64,000 nucleotides of DNA from assembly GCF_013369385.1 (NCBI RefSeq), contig NZ_SZTO01000012.1, positions 62,001-126,000 of the forward strand, read 5' to 3'. A model generated the notes under the pieces. That model saw nothing but the letters and a program-made list of their open reading frames with translations. It did no database searches and was not told the origin of the DNA. Source of the DNA: Vibrio sp. 05-20-BW147 (GTDB lineage Bacteria; Pseudomonadota; Gammaproteobacteria; Enterobacterales; Vibrionaceae). The position numbers and the translations under genes are program-made. Shown here one piece after another: positions 17,976 to 27,123 of this stretch (its first letter is position 1; the number at the start of each line of letters is the position of its first letter).

Positions 17976-18956
17976 TTACGGTTTGCTTTGCCAACTGATT
18001 TTTTGTTGCTTGGCGAGAATACCGGAAAGAATACACAAAATTCCGCCAAGCCCGGCAAAACGCACTGCCGTTTGTGCTTGCTGCTCAACTTTCGGTTTAG
18101 CGTGATAGGCGATACCCAGCCCTGCCGCATTCATCATCACCAAGTCATTCGCCCCGTCCCCAACAGCTATGGTGTTGTGCATCTCCACCTCAAACTGCTC
18201 CGCCAATTCGATTAAAATATCCGCTTTGGTTTGCGCAGAGACCACTTCACCCAAGACGTTGCCAGTCAGCTTACCTTGCACAATTTCCAACTGATTCGAT
18301 TGCGCATGATCCAACTGCAGTGTCTCTTTCAAATAGTCTGAAAAATAAGTAAAGCCACCTGACGCAATAGCGGTTTTCCAACCAAAGCCTTTTAAGGTGT
18401 GGATTAATGCCACCAAATCCGGCATGAAAGGCAATGTCTGACGAACACTGTCGAGAATGGACTCGTCCGCTCCTTTTAATTTGCCTACTCGCTGACGCAG
18501 ACTCTGCTCAAAATCGAGCTCACCTTGCATCGCGCGCTCTGTCACTTCCGCCACCTCCTCACCAACTCCCGCTAGTTTGGCGATCTCATCAATACACTCG
18601 ATTTGTATTGCTGTGGAATCCATGTCTAATACAATTAGACCAGGCTTAGAGAGGTCGGGCACATCGGTCAAGCAAGCGTAATCAAGTTGAAGCGCTTGAA
18701 GAATCTTTTCATGCTCTGGAGTCAGTTCTCCTGCCATAAGCGCCACTTCGTAGTAGCCCACTTTCCAAGTATCAATAATCGGGTTGTAGCCCCCCGTAAA
18801 AAAATCGATATCTTCAAAGTGTCCGGGCGCTAAATACTCAGCATAAACAATCCAGTTGGCTTTACTTTTGTCCCATTGCGTGGCAAAACGAGTTTCTGGC
18901 AAACGAGTTAACAGTTGTGTGTGCCTTCTAAATGGCAAGGTTTTTAACGCTTCCAT
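17976..18956 (-). CDS. serB: Phosphoserine phosphatase SerB
   Basis: A 326-residue enzyme that hydrolyses O-phosphoserine, the last step of serine synthesis. HAD motif I is VLDMDSTAIQIECIDE, with the DMDST form and the downstream Glu typical of SerB; motif II is AIASGGFTYFSD, and motif IV is AVGDGANDLVMM. The N-terminal 100 residues form the ACT-like extension found in gammaproteobacterial SerB. Length is near the E. coli 322 residues. It is divergent from smp, as in E. coli. Confidence 0.95.
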   Translation of the reverse strand: MEALKTLPFRRHTQLLTRLPETRFATQWDKSKANWIVYAEYLAPGHFEDIDFFTGGYNPIIDTWKVGYYEVALMAGELTPEHEKILQALQLDYACLTDVPDLSKPGLIVLDMDSTAIQIECIDEIAKLAGVGEEVAEVTERAMQGELDFEQSLRQRVGKLKGADESILDSVRQTLPFMPDLVALIHTLKGFGWKTAIASGGFTYFSDYLKETLQLDHAQSNQLEIVQGKLTGNVLGEVVSAQTKADILIELAEQFEVEMHNTIAVGDGANDLVMMNAAGLGIAYHAKPKVEQQAQTAVRFAGLGGILCILSGILAKQQKISWQSKP

Positions 18957-19062
18957 GGTATTAATCCTTTATGAACCTTCACAAACGTTACCCTATTGCA
19001 ATTTAAAAAGGCAAGCCCCAAACTTGCATTTATTCCGATATTAAAAGAGTTCATGCCGCGAT

Positions 19063-19674
19063 ATGAAAGAGTCTCTGTTTTCACTACGAAATGCTTTGAG
19101 AGTGGTCGCCCTGCTATTACTAGGTGTGATGTTTTTCGTCACCATTAAAAACAGCGTGGTGATCAGTAAAGGGAATGAGAAGATCCAAGCGCAGCAACTA
19201 GAAACGCTAACGAAAGTTCTGATCTCTCAAGCGGCTCTTTCAGCAAGTGAAATGATTTTGTCTAAAGATCAAGAACAACTATTGAAGCTGACAGATCAAC
19301 TCGCAAAGGAACGTCTGGTATTTGATGCAACTGTCTATGACTCCCATGGCATTCGTTTGGCATCCAGTGACAAGTCGCTCGCAGTGCGCGAGGTATTGGG
19401 ATTGGACACCCCACTGGCAACGGCTGGCATTGGACGTCAGCAGTTGGTAGAACCCGTATTTGCTGACAACAGTATCGTCGGTTTTATTCGCATTACCTTC
19501 GAGACAGGCAAAGTGACTGCCTTCTCCGATCATCACTACCGCAAAATTGACCGTTATATGTTTTTGATGATTTTGATGAGCTTTGTCAGTGGCATGCTGT
19601 TTATGCTTATTTTGCGTAAAAAACCGCAAACTAAAGTCGAAAACTTACTGCTTAGCCATAAAGAACCTTCTTAA
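19063..19674 (+). CDS. smp: Smp/YtjB family membrane protein
   Basis: A 203-residue inner-membrane protein with a first transmembrane helix at about residues 11-30, a periplasmic domain of about 140 residues and a second helix at about 166-184 (MFLMILMSFVSGMLFMLIL), then a short basic tail. This layout and the position divergent from serB match Smp (YtjB) of enterobacteria. Its function is not established; the sensor-like layout without a signalling output domain is noted. The stop codon runs straight into a 16-bp tandem repeat. Confidence 0.85.
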   Translation: MKESLFSLRNALRVVALLLLGVMFFVTIKNSVVISKGNEKIQAQQLETLTKVLISQAALSASEMILSKDQEQLLKLTDQLAKERLVFDATVYDSHGIRLASSDKSLAVREVLGLDTPLATAGIGRQQLVEPVFADNSIVGFIRITFETGKVTAFSDHHYRKIDRYMFLMILMSFVSGMLFMLILRKKPQTKVENLLLSHKEPS

Positions 19675-19737
19675 TGGACCAAGGTTTTTATGGACCAAGG
19701 TTTTTATGGACCAAGGTTTTTATCGACCAAATCCTCA
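19674..19737. repeat. 16-bp tandem repeat after smp
   Basis: Three exact copies of ATGGACCAAGGTTTTT (19674-19689, 19690-19705, 19706-19721) followed by one degenerate copy (19722-19737). The first copy overlaps the last base of the smp stop codon. It precedes the smp/deoD terminator. Confidence 0.95.
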
Positions 19738-19741
19738 TAAA

Positions 19742-19768
19742 AAAGCCTGCACAACGAGTGCAGGCTTT
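19742..19768. terminator. Bidirectional terminator between smp and deoD
   Basis: An 11-bp perfect stem (AAAGCCTGCAC/GTGCAGGCTTT) around AACGA, with A tract before and T tract after, between convergent genes. Confidence 0.9.
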
Positions 19769-19794
19769 CTTTTTACGTCTTTTCTTGAAGCGAA

Positions 19795-20514
19795 TTATTC
19801 GGCATCACCAAGCAATACAGAATCCAACGCAACAATCATCATGTCATTGAAGGTATTCTGACGCTCTTCTGATGTGGTTTGCTCACCAGTCTTGATGTGG
19901 TCAGAAACCGTACAAATCGTCAGCGCTTTTGCGCCGTATTCCGCAGCAACACCGTAGATGCCCGCCGCTTCCATTTCTACGCCGACAATGCCGTATTTGT
20001 CCATCACGTCGAACATTTCTGGATCTGGCGTGTAGAACAGTTCAGCAGAGAACAGGTTACCCACTTTCACATCGATACCACGCGCTTTCGCCGCTTCTTC
20101 TGCTGCTTTGACCATTTTGTAGTCAGCAATCGCCGCAAAGTCATGACCTTTAAAACGGATGCGGTTTACTTTGGAATCGGTACATGCACCCATGCCGATC
20201 ACAACATCGCGTACTTTGATGTCCGTGCTTACAGCACCACAGCTACCCACACGGATGATCTTCTTCACACCGTAGTCTTTGATAAGCTCAGTGGCGTAAA
20301 TTGAGCACGATGGGATACCCATACCATGACCCATTACCGATACTTTACGACCTTTGTAAGTACCAGTGAAACCATACATATTACGTACATCACAAACCTG
20401 AACCACGTCTTCCAGGAAGGTTTCTGCAATGTATTTTGCACGTAGCGGGTCACCCGGCATCAGTACAACATCTGCAAAATCACCCATTTCAGCATTAATA
20501 TGTGGAGTTGCCAT
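19795..20514 (-). CDS. deoD: Purine nucleoside phosphorylase DeoD
   Basis: A 239-residue enzyme that splits purine (deoxy)nucleosides with phosphate into base and (deoxy)ribose-1-phosphate. Visible are [11 protein letters not shown] (phosphate site), the substrate-site [12 protein letters not shown] and the catalytic Asp in [10 protein letters not shown]. The frame is open to 20559, but the ATG at 20514 has AAGGAAA before it and gives exactly the E. coli length. It is the last gene of the deoC-A-B-D operon, and a hairpin lies between it and deoB. Confidence 0.96.
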   Translation of the reverse strand: MATPHINAEMGDFADVVLMPGDPLRAKYIAETFLEDVVQVCDVRNMYGFTGTYKGRKVSVMGHGMGIPSCSIYATELIKDYGVKKIIRVGSCGAVSTDIKVRDVVIGMGACTDSKVNRIRFKGHDFAAIADYKMVKAAEEAAKARGIDVKVGNLFSAELFYTPDPEMFDVMDKYGIVGVEMEAAGIYGVAAEYGAKALTICTVSDHIKTGEQTTSEERQNTFNDMMIVALDSVLLGDAE

Positions 20515-20545
20515 GTTTTCGTTTCCTTGTATTTCAATCACAAAA

Positions 20546-20570
20546 GAATAGAGAGGCACCCTCTCTATTC
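20546..20570 (-). other. Intra-operon hairpin between deoB and deoD
   Basis: A perfect 11-bp stem (GAATAGAGAGG/CCTCTCTATTC) with a 3-base loop. No T tract follows, so it is more likely an mRNA processing or stability element than a terminator. Confidence 0.75.
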
Positions 20571-20594
20571 GATAAGTTCAATTATAGTTCTGGA

Positions 20595-21815
20595 TTACAA
20601 AAAGTTTTTGCCGTAATCCATTGGCGATGTGCCAAAGTAGCTTGCCAGAGTTTGACCGATATCCGCGAACGTTTCGCGACGACCAAGTGAACCGGCAGGG
20701 ACTTTTGGACCATACACAAGCACTGGGATGTGCTCGCGAGTGTGGTCCGTACCTGGCCACGTTGGGTCACAGCCGTGGTCAGCCGTCAGGATCAGGATGT
20801 CATCTTCTTGCATCAGTTCCATCACTTCGTGGATACGACCATCGAAGTACTCCAGTGCCGCTGCGTAACCCGCAACATCACGACGGTGGCCGTAAGCAGA
20901 GTCAAAATCAACAAAGTTGGTGAACACGATGGTGTTGTCACCCGCTTGTTTAATTTGCTCAAGTGTCGCTTCAAACAGCGCAGGAATGCCTGTTGCTTTC
21001 ACTTTCTTGGTGATACCGCAGTTTGCGTAGATATCCGCAATCTTACCAATAGACACCACTTGGCCTTGCTTTTCCTCAGCCAATTTCTGTAGGACGGTCG
21101 CTGATGGCGGCTCAACAGAAAGATCTCGACGGTTACCGGTACGCTCAAACTGCCCTTTACCCGGGCCAATAAACGGACGCGCAATGACACGACCAATGTT
21201 GTAGTCTGCTAGCTCTTCACGAGCGATTTGGCAAAGCTCAAGTAGACGGTCAAGGCCGAATGTCTCTTCGTGACATGCGATTTGGAATACAGAGTCCGCA
21301 GAGGTGTAGAAAATTGGCTGACCAGTCTTCATGTGCTCTTCGCCTAGGTCATCCAGAACTTGCGTACCAGAGGCGTGGCAGTTACCTAGGAATCCATCAA
21401 TACCTGCACGAGCAAGAATGCGATCCGTTAACTCTTTTGGGAAGCTGTTTGCTTTGTCAGTGAAGTAACCCCATTCAAACAAAACAGGGACGCCAGCAAT
21501 TTCCCAGTGACCAGACGGTGTGTCTTTACCAGAAGAAAGCTCCGCGGCATGACCGTAGGCACCGATGATTTCTGCATCCGCATCTAATCCTGGTGCAAAA
21601 CGACCCGTTGACTCTTTGTGCGCCATCGCCAGACCGAGTTTGGACAGATTTGGCAGACGAAGAGCCCCTTGGCGTTGATCATTGTTTGCCAAACCCTGCT
21701 CACATTGGTCAGCAATATGGCCTAGGGTATCTGAACCGACATCACCAAACTCTTTCGCATCTGCGGTTGCGCCAATACCAAAGGAGTCTAGTACTAAAAT
21801 AAATGCTCTTTTCAT
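20595..21815 (-). CDS. deoB: Phosphopentomutase DeoB
   Basis: A 406-residue alkaline-phosphatase-superfamily mutase that converts (deoxy)ribose-1-phosphate to the 5-phosphate. The N-terminal metal/phospho-acceptor region is [12 protein letters not shown] and the C-terminal metal site is [19 protein letters not shown]. The start at 21815 ([13 protein letters not shown]) has GAGGAAG upstream and matches the family; the frame is open further to 21863 but those codons overlap the deoA-deoB hairpin. It links DeoA/DeoD products to DeoC. Confidence 0.96.
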   Translation of the reverse strand: MKRAFILVLDSFGIGATADAKEFGDVGSDTLGHIADQCEQGLANNDQRQGALRLPNLSKLGLAMAHKESTGRFAPGLDADAEIIGAYGHAAELSSGKDTPSGHWEIAGVPVLFEWGYFTDKANSFPKELTDRILARAGIDGFLGNCHASGTQVLDDLGEEHMKTGQPIFYTSADSVFQIACHEETFGLDRLLELCQIAREELADYNIGRVIARPFIGPGKGQFERTGNRRDLSVEPPSATVLQKLAEEKQGQVVSIGKIADIYANCGITKKVKATGIPALFEATLEQIKQAGDNTIVFTNFVDFDSAYGHRRDVAGYAAALEYFDGRIHEVMELMQEDDILILTADHGCDPTWPGTDHTREHIPVLVYGPKVPAGSLGRRETFADIGQTLASYFGTSPMDYGKNFL

Positions 21816-21828
21816 TGCTTCTTCCTCA

Positions 21829-21860
21829 GGCCTATTACCACCCCATGGCAGTAATAGGCC
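21829..21860 (-). other. Intra-operon hairpin between deoA and deoB
   Basis: A perfect 10-bp inverted repeat (GGCCTATTAC/GTAATAGGCC) spaced by 12 bases in the gap between deoA and deoB, without a T tract. Confidence 0.7.
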
Positions 21861-21869
21861 CAATAGTCA

Positions 21870-23198
21870 TTAAATATCTTCTTGGCGAATTTGACGATAT
21901 ACGTCTGGTGTTGGTGTGTACTCACCACCCACCTTAATCGCTGCTTGTAGTGCATTCGCAGCTTCTTGCCACTGCGCTTCGTTACGAGCGTGAATCATCG
22001 CCAGTGGTTTTTCGCTGCTTGCGATTTCGCCCAAACGGATAAACTGATCAAAACCTACCGCGTAATCGATGCTGTCCGTCGCAACGCGGCGTCCACCGCC
22101 CATCGCCACCACAGCCATACCAATAGCGCGAGTATCCATTGCAGACACCACGCCGGTCTCTTTGGCGTAAACAGGCTTAATGATTTCAGCTTTATCGAGG
22201 TAGTTGTCGTAGTTGTCCATAAAGTCAACCGGACCACCCAAACCTGCCACCATCTTACCAAAGCACTCTGCCGCTTTACCGTTATCCAGTACTTCCATCA
22301 ATTTCGCACGTGCGTCTTCGGTATTTTCAGCCAATTTACCAAGTACCAACATTTCAGCACATGACGCCATCGTGACTTCAAGCAAACGAGGGTTACGATA
22401 TTCACCTTTGAGGAAACGAACCGCTTCACGAACTTCGACAGCGTTACCCGCAGAAGAAGCCAATACTTGGTTCATGTCGGTCAAAATCGCCGTCGTCTTA
22501 GTGCCCGCGCCATTCGCCACCGCCACAATGGATTTCGCCAATTCTTCTGAAGCTTCGTAAGTCGGCATAAAGGCGCCCGAACCGACTTTCACATCCATCA
22601 CTAAAGATTCAAGGCCTGCCGCCAATTTCTTAGACAGAATGGAAGCGGTGATCAGTGAGATGTTGTCCACCGTCGCCGTAATATCACGAGTGGCATAAAC
22701 TCGTTTGTCTGCTGGTGCAAGGTCGCCCGTTTGGCCGATGATCGCCACACCCGCTTCTTTGGTCACTTGACCGAATACGTCGTTGCTTGGTGTGATGTTG
22801 TAGCCAGGAATCGCTTCCAGTTTGTCTAACGTACCGCCTGTATGGCCCAAGCCACGGCCTGAGATCATCGGCACGAAACCACCACATGCTGCCACCATAG
22901 GGCCAAGCATTAGAGAGGTCACATCGCCCACACCGCCGGTTGAGTGTTTATCAACGATTGGGCCACCAAAGTTCATGTGGCTCCAATCAATCACCATGCC
23001 AGAATCTCGCATTGCACACGTCAGGGCAATACGTTCAGGCATCGTCATTTCATTGAAAAAGATGGTCATCGCGAACGCTGCAATCTGACCTTCAGAGACC
23101 GTATTGTTCGCCACACCTTGGATAAAAAAGTTAATTTCGTCGGCAGTCAGCGCTTCGCCGTCGCGTTTTTTACGAATAATTTCTTGAGGTAAATACAT
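21870..23198 (-). CDS. deoA: Thymidine phosphorylase DeoA
   Basis: A 442-residue enzyme that phosphorolyses thymidine and deoxyuridine. The glycosyltransferase family 3 signature is visible as [14 protein letters not shown], with [19 protein letters not shown] downstream and a C-terminal pyrimidine-phosphorylase domain. The start [11 protein letters not shown] at 23198 follows GGGAGG; an earlier in-frame ATG at 23225 is not needed. Length is close to the E. coli 440 residues. It sits second in the deo operon. Confidence 0.96.
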   Translation of the reverse strand: MYLPQEIIRKKRDGEALTADEINFFIQGVANNTVSEGQIAAFAMTIFFNEMTMPERIALTCAMRDSGMVIDWSHMNFGGPIVDKHSTGGVGDVTSLMLGPMVAACGGFVPMISGRGLGHTGGTLDKLEAIPGYNITPSNDVFGQVTKEAGVAIIGQTGDLAPADKRVYATRDITATVDNISLITASILSKKLAAGLESLVMDVKVGSGAFMPTYEASEELAKSIVAVANGAGTKTTAILTDMNQVLASSAGNAVEVREAVRFLKGEYRNPRLLEVTMASCAEMLVLGKLAENTEDARAKLMEVLDNGKAAECFGKMVAGLGGPVDFMDNYDNYLDKAEIIKPVYAKETGVVSAMDTRAIGMAVVAMGGGRRVATDSIDYAVGFDQFIRLGEIASSEKPLAMIHARNEAQWQEAANALQAAIKVGGEYTPTPDVYRQIRQEDI

Positions 23199-23247
23199 TA
23201 GAGCCTCCCAAGCCCAATGGGCCATGGTAAAAGTAGGATAAGAAGGT

Positions 23248-23271
23248 AACGTGGTGCTTTCACACCACGTT
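23248..23271 (-). other. Intra-operon hairpin between deoC and deoA
   Basis: A perfect 9-bp inverted repeat (AACGTGGTG/CACCACGTT) with a 6-base loop in the 88-bp gap between deoC and deoA. No T tract is present. Confidence 0.7.
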
Positions 23272-23286
23272 CAGACGTTATTAGAA

Positions 23287-24063
23287 TTAGTACGCTGCAG
23301 GATCAGCGACTTGGTCTGTTACTTCTAATGTATTTAGTAGGTTGGTTAGCAAGCTAGATGCACCAAAACGGTAGTGCATATTATCCGCCCACTCAGAACC
23401 TAGGATGTCATCTGCCATTGCTAGGTAAGCCGCTGCGTCTTCCGCAGTGCGTACACCACCAGCAGGTTTAAAGCCAACTTTCTCAGCCACGCCCATGTCA
23501 CGAATCACTTCAAGCATCATGCGTGCGTATTCTGGCGTTGCGTTGACTGGTACTTTACCTGTTGATGTTTTGATAAAGTCTGCACCCGCTTCAATACAGA
23601 TTTGCGATGCTTTCTTAATCAACGCTTCTTCTTTCAGTTCGCCGGTTTCGATGATGACTTTCAAAAGAATGTCGCCACATGCTTCTTTACATTGCTTAAC
23701 CAATTCGAAGCCCACTTTCTCATCACCAGCCATTAATGCACGGTATGGGAAAACCACGTCAACTTCATCGGCACCGTAAGCGACCGCTGCTTTGGTTTCA
23801 GCGACTGCGATTTCGATGTCGTCATTGCCGTGTGGGAAGTTCGTTACCGTTGCAATGCGAACTTCTGGTGTACCTTGCTCACGAAGTGTCTTCTTAGCAA
23901 TAGGAATAAAGCGAGGGTAAATACAAATCGCTGCCGTGTTACCTACAGGCGTTTTGGCGTCGTGACAAAGTGCGATCACTTTTGCATCAGTGTCGTCGTC
24001 ATTTAGCGTTGTTAGGTCCATAAGTTTCAGTGCACGTAGCGCTGCTGCTTTCAAATCGCTCAT
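23287..24063 (-). CDS. deoC: Deoxyribose-phosphate aldolase DeoC
   Basis: A 258-residue class I aldolase that cleaves 2-deoxyribose-5-phosphate to glyceraldehyde-3-phosphate and acetaldehyde. The Schiff-base lysine is in FIKTSTGK (near residue 167) and the second conserved lysine region is [11 protein letters not shown]. Length is as in E. coli. It is the first gene of the deo operon; GGAG lies eight bases before the ATG. Confidence 0.96.
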   Translation of the reverse strand: MSDLKAAALRALKLMDLTTLNDDDTDAKVIALCHDAKTPVGNTAAICIYPRFIPIAKKTLREQGTPEVRIATVTNFPHGNDDIEIAVAETKAAVAYGADEVDVVFPYRALMAGDEKVGFELVKQCKEACGDILLKVIIETGELKEEALIKKASQICIEAGADFIKTSTGKVPVNATPEYARMMLEVIRDMGVAEKVGFKPAGGVRTAEDAAAYLAMADDILGSEWADNMHYRFGASSLLTNLLNTLEVTDQVADPAAY

Positions 24064-24552
24064 TTCTATCTCCGATCAATATTCAAAAATTTTACTACTC
24101 AGCCCCTTTTTCTGTTCACATCACAACGATAAAACAGCAAAAAAGGTCTTTGCTAAACAGTCATTGATGAACGGACTTGGTTCCTTGAAGACTCGGTAAT
24201 CATTACAACTACCAATTGCTATCCCTGTCACCGCACAGTACCAATTTGGCCTATGGCACAACAATCTATGATTGCGGTGTCTTGCATATCAGAAGTTAAG
24301 CAAGGCATCCTACCTTGTTATTCAACTCTGTTATGTTTGGGCATTTCATTGCCCTTACAAACTCATCTATTCAGCAGGTGATTGGCTCAGCAAGCCTAAT
24401 CCCTCTGGTCTGATTACTACATTATAGAGTTTCATCGCAAAACTGTAGTGCCAAATAGAGCGCAAACGGTTTGTATCTCAAAAAAACTCAGCCTCTCACA
24501 CAAGTGAACGTTTGCTCAATGCGTCACCTTCACTGGCGCTAAAAACTGAAAA
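24064..24552. promoter_or_regulatory. Upstream region of the deo operon
   Basis: About 490 bp without a gene between deoC and the nupC terminator. A CRP half-site-like TTGTGATGTGAACAG can be read on the minus strand at about 24113-24128. At 24460-24475 there is GCGCAAACGGTTTGTA, centred on the inverted repeat CAAAC-G-GTTTG, resembling LacI-family (CytR/PurR) operators with three departures from the PurR consensus. Known deo control by CytR/DeoR and CRP makes both plausible. No convincing -10/-35 pair stands out. Confidence 0.4.
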
Positions 24553-24582
24553 CGCCCCGCAGCAATCTCTTGCTACGGGGCG
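24553..24582 (-). terminator. nupC terminator
   Basis: On the minus strand, a GC-rich hairpin CGCCCCG(T)AGCAA / TTGCT(G)CGGGGCG with one mismatch, followed by TTTTC. It lies 40 bp after the nupC stop. Confidence 0.85.
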
Positions 24583-24621
24583 GATTTAAACGGCGTCTAT
24601 AAATGCTTTCTCTTAACTAAA

Positions 24622-25884
24622 TTAGAAAGACAGGAAGAAGCCAGCAATGGTCGCTGCCATTAGGTTAGATAGCGTACCCGCTGCAACCGCTTTAACACCC
24701 ATACGTGCGATGTCGTGACGACGAGCAGGAGCAAGGCTACCTAGACCACCAAGTAGAATCGCGATAGAAGAAAGGTTTGCGAAACCACATAGAGCGAAGG
24801 CGATGATTGCTTGAGTCTTCTCAGACATTACTTGACCTGTTGCTGGAACAACTTGTGCTGCATCACCAACGTAAGGTACGAAGTTTAGGTAAGCTACGAA
24901 TTCGTTTACAACCAGTTTTTGACCGATGAAAGAACCAGCAAATGTTGCTTCAGCCCATGGAACACCGATTAGGAATGCTAGCGGCGCGAACAACCAACCT
25001 AGAATAAGTTCTAGAGTTAGGTTTTCCATGCCAAACCAACCACCAACACCACCTAGGATGCCGTTAACGAGTGCGATTAGACCAACGAATGCGAGTAGCA
25101 TTGCACCAACGTTTAGTGCTAGTTGTAGACCAACTGATGCACCGCCTGCTGCTGCGTCGATAACGTTAGCTGGCTTGTCGTCACCACCATCAATGTTGTC
25201 TTCCAAGCTTTCATTTGGAGTATCAACTTCTGGTTTGATGATTTTAGCGAACAGTAGACCACCAGGTGCTGCCATGAATGATGCTGCTACAAGGTACTCT
25301 AGAGGTACACCCATAGATGCGTAACCTGCTAGTACACCACCAGCAACAGACGCTAGACCACCACACATTACTGCAAATAGCTCAGATTGAGTCATTTTTG
25401 GTACAAACGGACGAACCACTAGTGGTGCTTCAGTTTGACCAACGAAGATGTTAGCTGCTGCAGACATTGACTCGGCACGAGAAGTACCTAGTGCTTTCTG
25501 AAGACCGCCACCTAGGATCTTGATAACCCACTGCATCACACCAATGTAGTAAAGTACAGAGATAAGTGCTGAGAAGAAAATCAGTGTTGGTAGTACTTGG
25601 AAAGCAAAGATGAAGCCGATACCGTCAACTGAGAAGTTAACTAGGCTGCCGAACAAGAAACCAGTACCGTCTTTACCGTAGTCGATCACGTTTTGAACAC
25701 CAGCAGAGAAACCCGCCAGTAGATCACGACCCCATGGTACGTAAAGAACGAAACCACCGATGATGAATTGGATAGCAAAAGCGCCAGCCACAGTTCTAAG
25801 ATTGATAGCTTTACGGTTATCTGACAGTAGTAATGCAATTCCTAGCAATACTGCCATACCGATTAGGCTCATAAACAGGCTCAT
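24622..25884 (-). CDS. nupC: Concentrative nucleoside transporter NupC
   Basis: A 420-residue inner-membrane CNT-family symporter with 8-10 membrane segments. Family landmarks are the N-terminal gate region, then NIFVGQTEAPLVVRPFV (nucleoside-binding re-entrant loop), and the second loop GSFIGQKLVVNEFVAYL. It should import nucleosides for the neighbouring deo genes. AAGGAAG precedes the ATG at 25884. Regulation: a perfect CRP site upstream at 26029-26044 and a TATAAT -10 at 25950-25955. Confidence 0.94.
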   Translation of the reverse strand: MSLFMSLIGMAVLLGIALLLSDNRKAINLRTVAGAFAIQFIIGGFVLYVPWGRDLLAGFSAGVQNVIDYGKDGTGFLFGSLVNFSVDGIGFIFAFQVLPTLIFFSALISVLYYIGVMQWVIKILGGGLQKALGTSRAESMSAAANIFVGQTEAPLVVRPFVPKMTQSELFAVMCGGLASVAGGVLAGYASMGVPLEYLVAASFMAAPGGLLFAKIIKPEVDTPNESLEDNIDGGDDKPANVIDAAAGGASVGLQLALNVGAMLLAFVGLIALVNGILGGVGGWFGMENLTLELILGWLFAPLAFLIGVPWAEATFAGSFIGQKLVVNEFVAYLNFVPYVGDAAQVVPATGQVMSEKTQAIIAFALCGFANLSSIAILLGGLGSLAPARRHDIARMGVKAVAAGTLSNLMAATIAGFFLSF

Positions 25885-25949
25885 AGTTTATGACTTCCTT
25901 ATTAAGTTATTTATTGGCGTGTTACAAAATGGAGCTATTAAGCGGGGCC

Positions 25950-25955
25950 ATTATA
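25950..25955 (-). promoter_or_regulatory. nupC -10 element
   Basis: TATAAT on the minus strand, with TTACTT 18 bases upstream as a weak -35. The start point would be near 25943, about 60 bp before the nupC ATG. Confidence 0.55.
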
Positions 25956-26028
25956 CTCATGCCCCAATAATTAAAGTAATGCCACCTTCACACTTTCCCA
26001 TAAGATTCATCGCTAATTCACTGCCATT

Positions 26029-26044
26029 TGTGAGCAAATTCACA
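26029..26044 (-). promoter_or_regulatory. CRP-binding site upstream of nupC
   Basis: TGTGA-GCAAAT-TCACA on the plus strand is a full match to the CRP consensus TGTGA-N6-TCACA. Its centre is about 93.5 bp upstream of the predicted nupC start point, in helical phase with class I activation positions. Nucleoside uptake genes are known CRP targets. Confidence 0.75.
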
Positions 26045-26088
26045 ATAACATACAGAATGGAATTTCATTTGAACACGTTTATTAGATT

Positions 26089-26886
26089 TCATTCACAGAT
26101 AGAGAACAGAGAATTGCTATTTTTCCAGATTTGAGAGGCAATCGTTTGCCTTGTTTGATTATGCAACAAACCCAACTCATTGAGAGGATGAATAATCTGA
26201 GAGGGGGTATTGAGCTTTCCTTGAAAGCCAAAGATGGGCATATCTGGCGCATCGGTTTCAAGCAGCAGTTTTTCTAAAGGGAGTCGACTGATCGCTTGGC
26301 GCGTTTTGTTCGCTCTGGGGTAGGTAATGGTTCCGCCGACCCCAAGATAAAAACCCAAACGTATCCACTCCATTCCCTGCTCATAGCTACCCGAAAAGGC
26401 ATGAATAACGCCGCCTTTTGGCAGCCGGGCTGCTTTGACTAATTGAATGAGTCGATTGTGACATCGTCGATTGTGCAAAATAACCGGCAGTTGATACTGC
26501 TTGGCCAAATCGAGCTGGTAGTTCAACGCCTGCTCTTGCAATGCCGTGTCTTGTTCAACCCCATCATCCAAACCGCATTCCCCAATGGCTACACAGCGAG
26601 TGTCACGCTCGTCCAACAAAGCCACGAGATCACTTTGTTTTTGCTGATAATCCGCCGTCAGATAATAGGGATGAAAGCCCAACGCATAAAAGATTGCTGG
26701 CCGAGTCTGTTCAGATGGCATTGCAGACCATTGCGCCAGTGTTTTTACTTTTTGCCAGTTATCGGGACCAACGGATGGCAGTAACAAACGCTCTACACCA
26801 ACCTCAAGCCCTCTTTGAAGATGCTGCGAGCGCGCTGGTTCGAAAACGTCAAAATCGAGATGGCAATGCGTATCAAACAGTTTCAT
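26089..26886 (-). CDS. yjjV: TatD-family metal-dependent hydrolase YjjV
   Basis: A 265-residue TIM-barrel metallohydrolase. The metal ligands are DTHCHLDF at the N-terminus, the central GECGLD, VILHNRR, the VIHAFSGSY histidine and the C-terminal LLETDAPDMP. The frame extends to 26928, but MKLFDTHCHLDF is the usual start. The gene lies on the minus strand and overlaps the end of a 45-codon ORF by 14 bp, so the two are likely co-translated. Its precise substrate (nuclease or other hydrolase) is uncertain; TatD proteins have 3'-5' DNase activity in some cases. Confidence 0.88.
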   Translation of the reverse strand: MKLFDTHCHLDFDVFEPARSQHLQRGLEVGVERLLLPSVGPDNWQKVKTLAQWSAMPSEQTRPAIFYALGFHPYYLTADYQQKQSDLVALLDERDTRCVAIGECGLDDGVEQDTALQEQALNYQLDLAKQYQLPVILHNRRCHNRLIQLVKAARLPKGGVIHAFSGSYEQGMEWIRLGFYLGVGGTITYPRANKTRQAISRLPLEKLLLETDAPDMPIFGFQGKLNTPSQIIHPLNELGLLHNQTRQTIASQIWKNSNSLFSICE

Positions 26887-27010
26887 CGCTTTTCTTTTCT
26901 CGCGCAGGATCTTTTTTGTATGGTACACAACTGCGCTTTTGTTCAGGTGTTAATCCCATCTCTTTGCACCAGTCATCGTAGCGCTTTAACCACTTTTTCC
27001 ACCATTGCAT
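26873..27010 (-). CDS. Small DUF5363-like protein, 45 residues
   Basis: Read directly from the minus strand: MQWWKKWLKRYDDWCKEMG followed by LTPEQKRSCVPYKKDP and a charged tail, 45 residues. A near-ideal GGAGG ribosome site lies eight bases before the ATG at 27010. The Trp/Lys-rich start with paired cysteines resembles the small gammaproteobacterial proteins annotated as DUF5363; this is from memory. Its stop lies inside the beginning of yjjV. No function is known to me. Too short for most ORF callers, so it is easily missed. Confidence 0.75.
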   Translation of the reverse strand: MQWWKKWLKRYDDWCKEMGLTPEQKRSCVPYKKDPAREKKSDETV

Positions 27011-27081
27011 ATCGATTACCTCCGAGCTGCATCCAGCTGAACATGCCCAACTGTCGATTCTTCTTTCACTTTTGCCTAAAA

Positions 27082-27110
27082 AAAACGCAGCGTTATTTTC
27101 GCTGCGTTTT
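27082..27110 (-). terminator. ribBA terminator
   Basis: An 11-bp stem AAAACGCAGCG/CGCTGCGTTTT with A and T tracts on both sides, just after the ribBA stop. Confidence 0.9.
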
Positions 27111-27123
27111 TTTAGAAGTGGTG

